DNA of 64,000 nucleotides from JAUMBM01 sp964441755 (GTDB taxonomy: Bacteria > Bacteroidota > Bacteroidia > Chitinophagales > Saprospiraceae), in the NCBI GenBank assembly GCA_964441755.1, contig CAYTVG010000018.1, positions 4,377-68,376 of the forward strand, written 5' to 3'. Shown here piece by piece: positions 51,942-59,955 of the stretch. The notes below the pieces were generated by a model. The model saw nothing but the letters and a program-made list of their open reading frames with translations. It made no database searches and was not told the origin of the DNA. The position numbers were made by a program, and so were the translations under genes. The stretch's first letter is position 1. Every line of letters starts with the position of its first letter.

Positions 51942-53912
51942 ATGCTACTCACGAGCTATTCTTCGGGTATGTATGCAATGGGCTGGATGGTAATTCATTC
52001 ATGGTGGCAGGCGGGGATAATTGGTCTGTTGCTGTGGGTATGTTTACACCAGCTCAGGCAGCGCGAGGCCCGTATTCGCTATGGGTTGGCCTATGCAGCA
52101 CTGCTGCTGCAGTGGGTGGTCAGCCTGCTTACCTGGGCGTACCTGTACACACCCAAAGTAACGACAGCTGTACCCACCGACTGGACGAAGGGGGGGTATG
52201 CTGCTATGCCGGCGGCTTCGCAGGCCGTTGAGCCGGCCTGGCATGAACTGATCGTTGGCTGGATTGATGGTCATACGACCTGGATTGTAGCACTTTGGCT
52301 GGCAGGCATGAGTTTTTTTGCCATCCGGCTGTTATTAGGGCTGGCATATATTCGCCGATTGCGGGCGGAAGCACAACCGTTGGAGGCGGGGCAGGCCGTG
52401 CTGCAGTCGCTGGCGGGCAAGTTGGGTTTACAAAAGTCTGTGCGGCTGATGGCGTCGGCACATATCTCCGTGCCGATGGTCGTCGGCCAGCTCAAGCCGC
52501 TGATATTATTTCCTGTGGGCCTGATCAACCAGTTGAGTCCTGCGCAGACAGAAGCTATACTGGCGCATGAGCTGGCACATATTTACCGCTACGATTACTG
52601 GCTCAATTTGTTGCAGTATGTCATTGAAGCCATTTTTTACTACCACCCGGTCATTTGGTGGATTGGCGGTGTGGTGCGGAAGGAGCGGGAGCATTGCTGT
52701 GATGACATAGCAGTCGGGCTGGTGGGCAACCGTATAACCTACGCCCGCACGCTGCTGGCGATGGAGACCTATCAGCAGACAGGCAGCAGGTTGGCGCCTG
52801 CCTTTACTGCCGGCAGGAAGCAATTGCAGGGACGTATAGAGAGAATTTTATTACCAAATATCAATCAATCAGATATGCGCACAAAATTAGTAATTACGGG
52901 ACTGTTGCTGGTTTCGGCCATCATTTTTTCCTTTCAGCAACCCTTGCAGGGAAAAAATGCTGACGCGGCTGTTATCATTGAAACCCAAAGAGACAGTTTG
53001 CCTGTTGAAAAAAGACGTATGGTCTTTGTCACAGAAGGGCAGGAAGTGGACGTCACCTGGCTCAATGGTAAGATCAGCCTGCTGAGTATTGACGGCAAGA
53101 ATATTCCCAGTGACCAAATCCCGGCTTATGAGCCAATGATAGCGGATAAGGTCAGGTCAATGCCTACACCTCCCACGCCGCCTACGCCCCCCACGCCGCC
53201 CAGCCCTCCCGGTCTGCAGGGCAGTACTGAAGACATCCGACAAGTGCAGGTCTTCAAAGATGGCGGAGAGGAGCGCATTGTAATCACCCGGAACGGAGCC
53301 TCGACCGGTGGGAAAGAAGAGACGGAGACGATTATCCTGGTCAATTCGGATCGGCGGACTTCAGCGGACTCTGCTGTCATCATTGTCAGAGCACTTGAGG
53401 GCGCTGTTGGCGCACAGAACGGCAATGTCATCAAACTGAACGGTGATGCCCGGCGAGCGGTCATCATCACGGAGGATATTGAGGGGCTGGACCTGCCAGC
53501 TTCACCGGAGGGTATACGGAAGATAGTCATTCACAAGAACAATGAGATGACCATCGAGCGGGTAGAAGGTGCGGGGGGTGACTCTGTCATGATTTCACAA
53601 GTCATACGCCTGGACGATCTGCAAAATGCACCTGCCTTCAGAGAGGCCAATCCCCTGTTTTTGCAGGGACTGCCCGAAGGTATGGGTAAATTTGCTTTCA
53701 TTGCTGCCAGCTCCGTTGAAATGCTGTTGTTGCGGGAAGGGGTGATTGCCGACCAGGGCAATTATAAGATGGAGCTCACCTACACGAGCTTAAAGATTAA
53801 CGGGAAGCGGCAGAGCGACGACCTGCATCGCCGGGTGAAAGCCGCCTACGAAGCAGAGACGGGCCGTAGCATGACGCCCAAAGCGCGGGTGGTGGTTGAT
53901 AAAAATAACTAG
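51942..53912 (+). CDS. M56-family (BlaR1-like) membrane metalloprotease with Pro-rich linker
   Basis: This is the membrane sensor-protease partner of the repressor. Three or four membrane helices (AGIIGLLLWVCLHQL; YGLAYAALLLQWVVSLLTWAYLY; WIVALWLAGMSFFAIRLLLG) surround the M56 domain, with zinc site HELAHIYRYDYW and a downstream EREHCCDDIAV motif. A further helix (LVITGLLLVSAIIFSF) leads to the periplasmic part. The repeat PTPPTPPTPPTPPSPP then begins a long extension rich in short beta-repeats (VQVFKDGGEERIVITRNG; RAVIITEDIEGLDL). No penicillin-binding domain is present, so the signal is different from beta-lactams. Confidence 0.88.
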   Translation: MLLTSYSSGMYAMGWMVIHSWWQAGIIGLLLWVCLHQLRQREARIRYGLAYAALLLQWVVSLLTWAYLYTPKVTTAVPTDWTKGGYAAMPAASQAVEPAWHELIVGWIDGHTTWIVALWLAGMSFFAIRLLLGLAYIRRLRAEAQPLEAGQAVLQSLAGKLGLQKSVRLMASAHISVPMVVGQLKPLILFPVGLINQLSPAQTEAILAHELAHIYRYDYWLNLLQYVIEAIFYYHPVIWWIGGVVRKEREHCCDDIAVGLVGNRITYARTLLAMETYQQTGSRLAPAFTAGRKQLQGRIERILLPNINQSDMRTKLVITGLLLVSAIIFSFQQPLQGKNADAAVIIETQRDSLPVEKRRMVFVTEGQEVDVTWLNGKISLLSIDGKNIPSDQIPAYEPMIADKVRSMPTPPTPPTPPTPPSPPGLQGSTEDIRQVQVFKDGGEERIVITRNGASTGGKEETETIILVNSDRRTSADSAVIIVRALEGAVGAQNGNVIKLNGDARRAVIITEDIEGLDLPASPEGIRKIVIHKNNEMTIERVEGAGGDSVMISQVIRLDDLQNAPAFREANPLFLQGLPEGMGKFAFIAASSVEMLLLREGVIADQGNYKMELTYTSLKINGKRQSDDLHRRVKAAYEAETGRSMTPKARVVVDKNN

Positions 53913-53990
53913 CGACCAATGTGAGCCCGGGCGTTTTTGCCGGAGGCAAAAAATTGCCCAATACGCAGTGGCGGCAGCCAAGATCTTACA

Positions 53991-54030
53991 GATGGGGGGC
54001 AGCGGTAAATCCGCTGCCCCCCATCTTTTT
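53991..54030 (+). terminator. Terminator of the blaI-like/M56 unit
   Basis: GATGGGGGGCAGCGG and CCGCTGCCCCCCATC form a perfect 15-bp stem with loop TAAAT, followed by five T. A weaker hairpin (TTTTTGCC-GGA-GGCAAAAA) precedes it at 53934-53952. Confidence 0.92.
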
Positions 54031-54106
54031 AGAAGAATCCAAAACAGGCACGGGCGCTGTCCATGTGATGAAGGCAGAGTCCTGCTGATATTACGTGCCT
54101 GTTTAC

Positions 54107-54114
54107 TATCTTTG
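54107..54114 (+). promoter_or_regulatory. Likely -7 box (TATCTTTG) of the aminotransferase gene
   Basis: An exact TAnnTTTG match 20 bases before the ATG, giving a very short leader. The -33 element is not clear. Confidence 0.5.
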
Positions 54115-54134
54115 CAGCACAAAAGCGTATCCCC

Positions 54135-55268
54135 ATGCCAAATTTACAGATGGTAGACCTGCACAGCCAATACCTCAATATGCAGGAAGAGATTGACAAT
54201 GCCGTGCTGAACGTGATCCGTTCGGGGGCATTTATCAACGGCCCTGCCGTTAAATCTTTTCAGGCAAACCTGGAAAAATATTTGGGCGTAGGCCATGTGG
54301 TTCCCTGCGCCAACGGCACCGATGCCCTGCAGATTGCGATGATGGCGCTCGGCCTTCAGCCGGGCGATGAGGTTATTGTGCCTGCTTTTACCTATGTTGC
54401 TACTGCTGAGGTGATTGCCCTGCTGGGACTAAAGCCTGTGATGGTAGATGTAGATCCTGCTACTTTCAACATTACTGCCGAATTGATAGCCCCGGCTATT
54501 ACCGGGCGGACGCGGGCGATTGTCCCTGTCCACCTCTTCGGGCAGAGCTGTGATATGGAGCCTATTATTGCACTGGCCGAGCAGCACAAGCTCTGGATTG
54601 TTGAGGACAATGCCCAGGCAATTGGCGCCGAGTATACATTCTCTGACGGCCGGGTGCTGCGCACCGGAGCGCTGGGGCATATTGGCTGTACTTCTTTTTA
54701 CCCCTCCAAAAACCTGGGCGCCTATGGCGACGGCGGGGCGCTTTACACCAATGACGCAAACCATGCCGCCCGCTGCCGCGCGGTAGCCAACCACGGGCAG
54801 TCTGTGCGCCGCTACTACCACGACTATGTGGGGGTGAATTCGCGCCTGGATTCTATACAGGCGGCCATACTGGACATCAAACTGGCGCGGCTGGATGATT
54901 ACATCCGCGCCCGGCAGGAAGCGGCGGCCTATTACGATCAGGCGCTGGCGGGCCTCCCGGGCCTGCACACGCCTGTGCGACAGGCGGGCAGCACCCACGT
55001 TTTTCACCAATATACACTGAAAGTCGACGGCGGACGCCGCGACGCGCTGCAGGCTTTTTTACAGGAAAAGGGCGTGCCTACCATGATTTACTACCCTGTG
55101 CCTTTGTATAAGCAGGACGCCTACAAGGCGGCTGCGGCCAATGAAGTGGACGAACTGCCGGTGACGGAAGCGCTTTGCCAGTCGGTGATCAGCCTGCCTA
55201 TGCATACCGAGTTTAAGCAGTCGGAGCTTGCCTATATTGTTGAGCAGGTTAAGGCTTTCGGTTGGTAA
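54135..55268 (+). CDS. DegT/DnrJ/EryC1/StrS-family sugar aminotransferase
   Basis: This PLP enzyme aminates a nucleotide-linked keto-sugar for glycan synthesis. The family blocks are FINGPAVKSFQANLEKYLG, CANGTDALQIAMMALGL, DEVIVPAFTYVATAEVIALLG and DNAQAIGAEY. The PLP lysine is in SFYPSKNLGAYGDGGAL. NSRLDSIQAAIL and the YYPVPLYKQDAY block close the active site. It most resembles the WbpE/ArnB-like branch acting on UDP sugars. No other glycan genes are beside it. A bidirectional hairpin separates it from the decarboxylase gene. Confidence 0.92.
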   Translation: MPNLQMVDLHSQYLNMQEEIDNAVLNVIRSGAFINGPAVKSFQANLEKYLGVGHVVPCANGTDALQIAMMALGLQPGDEVIVPAFTYVATAEVIALLGLKPVMVDVDPATFNITAELIAPAITGRTRAIVPVHLFGQSCDMEPIIALAEQHKLWIVEDNAQAIGAEYTFSDGRVLRTGALGHIGCTSFYPSKNLGAYGDGGALYTNDANHAARCRAVANHGQSVRRYYHDYVGVNSRLDSIQAAILDIKLARLDDYIRARQEAAAYYDQALAGLPGLHTPVRQAGSTHVFHQYTLKVDGGRRDALQAFLQEKGVPTMIYYPVPLYKQDAYKAAAANEVDELPVTEALCQSVISLPMHTEFKQSELAYIVEQVKAFGW

Positions 55269-55272
55269 AATT

Positions 55273-55308
55273 CACAGCCTTTGGCGGCTATGACCGCCAA
55301 AGGCTGTG
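55273..55308. terminator. Shared hairpin between convergent genes
   Basis: CACAGCCTTTGGCGG and CCGCCAAAGGCTGTG pair perfectly over 15 bp with a 6-base loop. It lies between the stops of the aminotransferase and the decarboxylase, with ATTTT after it on the minus strand only, and probably serves both. Confidence 0.75.
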
Positions 55309-55312
55309 AGCA

Positions 55313-56782
55313 TTAAGCGCCCTGCTGCTGCGCCAGCTCCCTGCCTATGCGCAGGCTTTCGGTCAGCAGTGCCTGTAGGTCCTCCTTTCGGGTGCGATGA
55401 TTGACGATGCAGACGCGTATGGCATATCGTCCCTGCAGGACGGTGTAAGAAGGCGTGGCGACTGCCCGTTCGTGCAGCAGCATGAGCAATTCGCGGTTGA
55501 GCGCATTGAGCGCCTGCTCCTCCATGACCTGCCCGACCGGGCGATACCGATAGCAGACGATGTTGAGAAAGACCGGGCTGAGCAATTCGAGTTCGGCCTG
55601 CTCCTCGACCTGTGCAGCCAGCCAGCGGCACTGCTCGATATTTTGAGCGATGAGCCGGCGGTATTTATCGATGCCGTGTTCCCGCAGCTGCATCCAGATT
55701 TTCAGTGCTTTGAATCCCCGGGAGAGTTCGACCCCGTAGTTGGTTATGGGGTCGGGGCCTGCCGGCAGCCCCCGTTCGTGGCTCAGCAGGTAGTTGGGTT
55801 GCAGGGCAAAAGCTGCCCGCTGCAGCTTGGCATCGCGAATCAGCACACAGCCCACTTCGTAGGGCAGGTACATCCATTTGTGCCAGTCGAAAGCCAGGCT
55901 GTCGGCTGTACGTATGGCCTTGAGTTGTGACTCGTATTCAGGCAGCAGGGAGGCCATCGCCCCGAAGGCACCATCAACGTGAAACCACAGGCGTTCGCGG
56001 CGGCAAATTTTCTGCAGCTCGTCCAGTGGGTCGACAGCGCCTGTATTGACGGTACCCGCATTGCCCACGATGCAGAAGGGCAGCATGCCTGCAGCCTTAT
56101 CTTCGGCTATTTGCTGCTCGAGGGCGCGGATATTGATGCGATAATTTTCATCGACAGGTATCTGTCGCATACCTTCGAGGCCAATCCCCAGCATTTCGGC
56201 CGCCTTCTGTACACAACTGTGCGTTTCTGTTGAGCAATACATCACCAGATGACCTCGCAGCACGTACAAGCCTTTATTGCGAATGGAGGGATTGTAGCTG
56301 TTGCGTGCCACCGTGAGCGCTGTCAGGTTGGCCATGGTAGCACCGCTCACCAGCATACCACCGGCAGTAGCAGGAAAATGGAACATTTCCTTTGCCCAGT
56401 TGACAATCTGGGCATCGATATACATAGCCGCATGGTCACCAATGGTCACATTGGGATTCATAGTCGAAGCCAGAAAATCGGCCAGTGCCGCAGTGATGGT
56501 ACCCGTACCCTGTACCCATGCAAAGAAGCGCGGATGTATGTTCCCCTTGGTATAGGGCAGGATATGGGTACGAAAATCTTCATAGATAGTCTCTATCGCA
56601 TCAGGCCCGACCGGCAGAGGCCTGCCGGCCAGTTCACGGGTAGCTGCGGGTGTTGCCTGCCAGACTGGTCGCTCGCGCACATCACGCAGGTAGTTGACCA
56701 TGTCATCGACCATCTGGTGTGCCAGTGCTCGTGTTTTTTCCCAGTCGACCGGGTCGAGATTTTCTTCCGTGAAATTATCCAT
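55313..56782 (-). CDS. PLP-dependent amino acid decarboxylase (group II, AADC-like)
   Basis: It should decarboxylate an aromatic or related amino acid. Conserved parts are HPRFFAWVQGTGT, GGMLVSGATMANLTAL, HVDGAFG (the PLP Asp) and DWHKWMYLPYEVG (the PLP Lys). The start is ATG 56782 (MDNFTEENLDPVDWEKTR), a family-type opening; the frame runs upstream to 56809. The ending lies in the convergent terminator. It overlaps the APH-RapZ gene by 8 bases, so the two are coupled. The substrate is not predictable. Confidence 0.9.
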   Translation of the reverse strand: MDNFTEENLDPVDWEKTRALAHQMVDDMVNYLRDVRERPVWQATPAATRELAGRPLPVGPDAIETIYEDFRTHILPYTKGNIHPRFFAWVQGTGTITAALADFLASTMNPNVTIGDHAAMYIDAQIVNWAKEMFHFPATAGGMLVSGATMANLTALTVARNSYNPSIRNKGLYVLRGHLVMYCSTETHSCVQKAAEMLGIGLEGMRQIPVDENYRINIRALEQQIAEDKAAGMLPFCIVGNAGTVNTGAVDPLDELQKICRRERLWFHVDGAFGAMASLLPEYESQLKAIRTADSLAFDWHKWMYLPYEVGCVLIRDAKLQRAAFALQPNYLLSHERGLPAGPDPITNYGVELSRGFKALKIWMQLREHGIDKYRRLIAQNIEQCRWLAAQVEEQAELELLSPVFLNIVCYRYRPVGQVMEEQALNALNRELLMLLHERAVATPSYTVLQGRYAIRVCIVNHRTRKEDLQALLTESLRIGRELAQQQGA

Positions 56783-58226
56783 TTTTCCAGCCTTTCTTTT
56801 CTTGTTCAATGTGTGTCAACTGAATCTGCAGACCATACTTGTCAGTCAGGTGTCTGGCGAGCTGGTCAGCCGCAAAGACAGAACGATGCTGTCCGCCGGT
56901 ACAACCGAAGCTGATCTGCAAATCAGTAAAACTTCTGTCGATGTAATCTTCTACAGCCCTGTCAACGATGCGGAACACATCATCGAGGAATCGATCCATC
57001 TGGCTGTGGTGGCGGAGAAAATTGATGACAGCTTCATCCCTTCCGGTAAGTTTTTTATAGGGCTCATAGCGCCCGGGGTTGTTGATGAAGCGGCAATCGA
57101 ACACAAAGCCACCGCCATTGCCGCTGGGATCTTCAGGTATGCCACCTTTATAGCTAAAGCTGGCGATGCGCACCTGCAGGAAGCTGGAGCTTGCCTTGAT
57201 TTTATCAAAAGGTTCAAACTTCTTGGATCGTATAATCTGATCGGCGCTGGCCCGCAGCGCCGGAAGCTCGATGGTCAATTTTTCATGGTCCAGCAACCAC
57301 TTCAGGTTTCTGATGGCATAGGGGATGCTCTGCAAAAAATGTTCCTTGCGCTCATACAGCCCCCGAAATCCGTAAGCACCCAGCACCTGCACACAGCGGA
57401 TGAGTGCAAAGCCGTAGTACTGTTGTATAAATTGTTCACGATCAATAGGTACCAATCTGGAGGCTGCCTCTATGTAGTGATTGAGCAACTCGAGCCGTAT
57501 ATCGTCGGGGATGTTGGCTTTGGCCTGAAACAGCAGGCTGGCGAGGTCGTACTGCAGCGCTCCCCGGCGGCCGCCCTGGTAGTCAATAAAATAAGGCTCC
57601 CCGGCTTTGATCATGATATTGCGGGTCTGAAAATCCCTAAACATGAAATAGTCGGAGGGGGCTTCCAGCAGAAAATCTGAGAGCCTGTTGAAATCATTTT
57701 CCAGCGCCTGTTCGTCGAAGACCGCCCCGGCAAGGCGCAAAAAATAGTACTTGAAATAGTTGAGATCCCACTGCATCGACTGCCGGTCGAAATCGGCCCG
57801 TGGGTAGCACAGGCTGTAGTCCAGCCCCTCGCTGCCCGTAATCTGTAGGTGGGCGAGCTGCTCAACCGTACGCTTGTAGATGCGTATCAGATAGTCGGGA
57901 AAATAATCATCCTTCTTGAGCAGATAACTGTAGAGTGTCGTGAAGCCCAGATCTTCCTGCAGGTAGATATGCTGCTCGAGATTTTCGGCATAAATTTCCG
58001 GCACGGGCAGCCCTTTTCGGTGAAAATGCTGTGAGAATCTCACAAAGGCCGTATTCTCCCGCAGGTCGGGATTGTAGGCACCGATGGCAGATTTGGAGGC
58101 ACTCTGCAGGCGATAATAGATACGCGCCGAGCCGGAGGGGGCCAGCGGCAACACCAGGGAAGGCGGCTCACCCGCCCAGTCTTCAAATAACTGCTGCAAG
58201 CGCTGCTCTACCGTAAGGTTGGCCAT
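56775..58226 (-). CDS. Fusion of aminoglycoside-phosphotransferase-like kinase and RapZ C-terminal domain
   Basis: Residues about 1-340 are an APH-fold kinase, with FRDFQTRNIMIKAG as the catalytic loop (Asp) and PYFIDYQGGRRGALQYDLASLL as the metal site. This branch includes AmgK-type N-acetylmuramate kinases. After a linker comes the RapZ C-terminal domain (VRIASFSYKGG, FVFDCRFINNPGRYE, ISFGCTGGQHRSVFAADQLARHL). In E. coli that domain binds glucosamine-6-phosphate and directs sRNA decay. The start is ATG 58226. The fusion suggests control of amino-sugar recycling. It precedes the decarboxylase in one transcript. Confidence 0.87.
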   Translation of the reverse strand: MANLTVEQRLQQLFEDWAGEPPSLVLPLAPSGSARIYYRLQSASKSAIGAYNPDLRENTAFVRFSQHFHRKGLPVPEIYAENLEQHIYLQEDLGFTTLYSYLLKKDDYFPDYLIRIYKRTVEQLAHLQITGSEGLDYSLCYPRADFDRQSMQWDLNYFKYYFLRLAGAVFDEQALENDFNRLSDFLLEAPSDYFMFRDFQTRNIMIKAGEPYFIDYQGGRRGALQYDLASLLFQAKANIPDDIRLELLNHYIEAASRLVPIDREQFIQQYYGFALIRCVQVLGAYGFRGLYERKEHFLQSIPYAIRNLKWLLDHEKLTIELPALRASADQIIRSKKFEPFDKIKASSSFLQVRIASFSYKGGIPEDPSGNGGGFVFDCRFINNPGRYEPYKKLTGRDEAVINFLRHHSQMDRFLDDVFRIVDRAVEDYIDRSFTDLQISFGCTGGQHRSVFAADQLARHLTDKYGLQIQLTHIEQEKKGWKNG

Positions 58227-58295
58227 GGACTGTTTTTTGGTGGGCAAAGATACAGCTTTTGGGATAGAATGTGGAGCGGGGCAGGGGTGGCGGCT

Positions 58296-58329
58296 AAAAA
58301 AAGAACGGAGCCCCGCTGCCGGGGCTCCG
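58296..58329 (-). terminator. Terminator of the DUF1501 transcript
   Basis: On the minus strand CGGAGCCCCG and CGGGGCTCCG form a 10-bp stem with a 4-base loop, followed by seven T. It ends the peroxidase-DUF1800-DUF1501 transcript before the APH-RapZ gene. Confidence 0.88.
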
Positions 58330-58380
58330 CACAAGTAATCATTTTCCTAATAGAATGCTAACAATACATTTTCAGCAGGC

Positions 58381-59934
58381 TTACTGTTTCATAAGCCGGC
58401 GGGTATACGCTCTGCCTGCGAGTTGCAGCCGCACAAAATACGCACCGGCAGCAAGTTGCGATGTGTCGATGGATAATTCGTGATTGCCTTCTGCGAAACG
58501 CTGGTTACTAATGGTTTTGATTTCAGCGCCCATGGCATTGAGCAGACTGATACGCACGGTTTCATTACGGCTGTCAAACTGCAGCCTCGTCCAGTCGCGG
58601 CAAGGGTTGGGGTAGAGCCGGATATCGGTTTCAGCCTCAGGCTGCGGGTCGTTGGTAGCAACCATTGTGCAGCTTCGTATGACCGGCAGGTGGGTAAAAT
58701 CTTCGTACAGCATGTTGCGCACGTCCTCTTCGGGTACATCAAACCAGTCCATGAGTACTGAGCCATACAAGTCGCGGAAGTCGTGCTGCATGGCAACACC
58801 CTCATCTACCGTAGCATTGGCAGAGATTTCGGGGCTTTCGCCCAGAATCACAGGATTGACACAGGAGCCAAACATCAGCAGGGGCGCGGCGGTACCATGA
58901 TCTGTGCCGAGGCTGTCATTGGATCGTATGCGGCGGCCGAATTCCGAAAAGGTCATACTCATGACGCGCTCCTCGAGTCCCTGTGCCTGCAGGTCTGCCT
59001 GAAAAGCAGCCATGGCCTCAGAGAGGATGCGCAACAGCTCGGCATGTACCCCCAGGGTGGGGCTGCCTTGCTGTGCCTGATTGGCATGGGTGTCGAAGCC
59101 ACCCAGATTGACAACATACACCCGCGTCTGCAGTCCGCCGGCGATGAGCAGCGCCACATTTTTAAGCTGGTTGGCCAGGTTACTTTCCGGGTAGGTAACG
59201 GTATTAGCGCCCATATTGGCAGCCTCGGTAATGACTGCTCCGTATGCATTGGTCTGCGAGATGGCGGTACGCAAAAACTGCAGCTCCTGCCCATAGGGGG
59301 TATTGGGGATACTGCCGGGTTCTCCCTCCAGTATAGGCGAGAGCGTAAGCGGATTGTTGATTGCTATGCTAAAATTGGCTGCCGTCCCCTGACAGGTCTC
59401 CGTGACCACTGTCCCCATAGTGATCGCAAAAGGATGCGGGTGTTGTGCATTGGGATAGCCATCCGGAAAATTGGCGTACTGACTGTCCATATAGCGCCCC
59501 AGCCAGCCGGTGGGCCAAAACTCGTTGGCGGGGGAGCCGGAGGTCCAGATGTCGGTGCTACGGAAGTGGGAGCGATCCTGGTTGGGATAAGAGACTGCCT
59601 GTACGATGCCCAGCTTACCCTGGTCATACAAGCCCCGTACACCCGCCATCGAAGGATGCAGGGCAGTTGTGTCTGTCAGGGACAACAAGCTTGACTGTGG
59701 CAGCAGAATATTGCCCCGGACATTGGCCAGGCCGTCGTATTGATCCACCGGGATGACCATGTTGAGGCCATCGTTGCCCCCGTTGAGCTGTATGAGCACC
59801 AGCACGCGATCGCTGTTGCTGTTCATATTGCCAAAGAGCGATGAGCGACTGATGGCCGATACGGGTAAGCCGTTGAGGAAGACAGGAAGGGCCAGTGCCT
59901 GGCCTGTATGCTTGAGAAATGATCTTCTTTTCAT
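58381..59934 (-). CDS. DUF1501 secreted protein with Tat-like leader and T9SS tail
   Basis: This is an exported alkaline-phosphatase-fold protein of the DUF1501 family. The leader is MKRRSFLKHTGQALALPVFL, with a twin-arginine motif (RRSFLK). Family blocks include LVLIQLNGGNDGLNMVIP, HPSMAGVRGLYDQGKLGIVQ, SHFRSTDIWTSG, NLGGFDTHANQ and FSEFGRRIRSNDSLGTDHG. The last 80 residues are a type IX sorting domain (YPNPCRDWTRLQF ... AGAYFVRLQLAGRAYTRRLMKQ). Tat export followed by T9SS is unusual. The gene is 21 bases from DUF1800, its standard partner. Confidence 0.9.
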   Translation of the reverse strand: MKRRSFLKHTGQALALPVFLNGLPVSAISRSSLFGNMNSNSDRVLVLIQLNGGNDGLNMVIPVDQYDGLANVRGNILLPQSSLLSLTDTTALHPSMAGVRGLYDQGKLGIVQAVSYPNQDRSHFRSTDIWTSGSPANEFWPTGWLGRYMDSQYANFPDGYPNAQHPHPFAITMGTVVTETCQGTAANFSIAINNPLTLSPILEGEPGSIPNTPYGQELQFLRTAISQTNAYGAVITEAANMGANTVTYPESNLANQLKNVALLIAGGLQTRVYVVNLGGFDTHANQAQQGSPTLGVHAELLRILSEAMAAFQADLQAQGLEERVMSMTFSEFGRRIRSNDSLGTDHGTAAPLLMFGSCVNPVILGESPEISANATVDEGVAMQHDFRDLYGSVLMDWFDVPEEDVRNMLYEDFTHLPVIRSCTMVATNDPQPEAETDIRLYPNPCRDWTRLQFDSRNETVRISLLNAMGAEIKTISNQRFAEGNHELSIDTSQLAAGAYFVRLQLAGRAYTRRLMKQ

Positions 59935-59955
59935 GGTTAGCTCGATCAGGATGGA

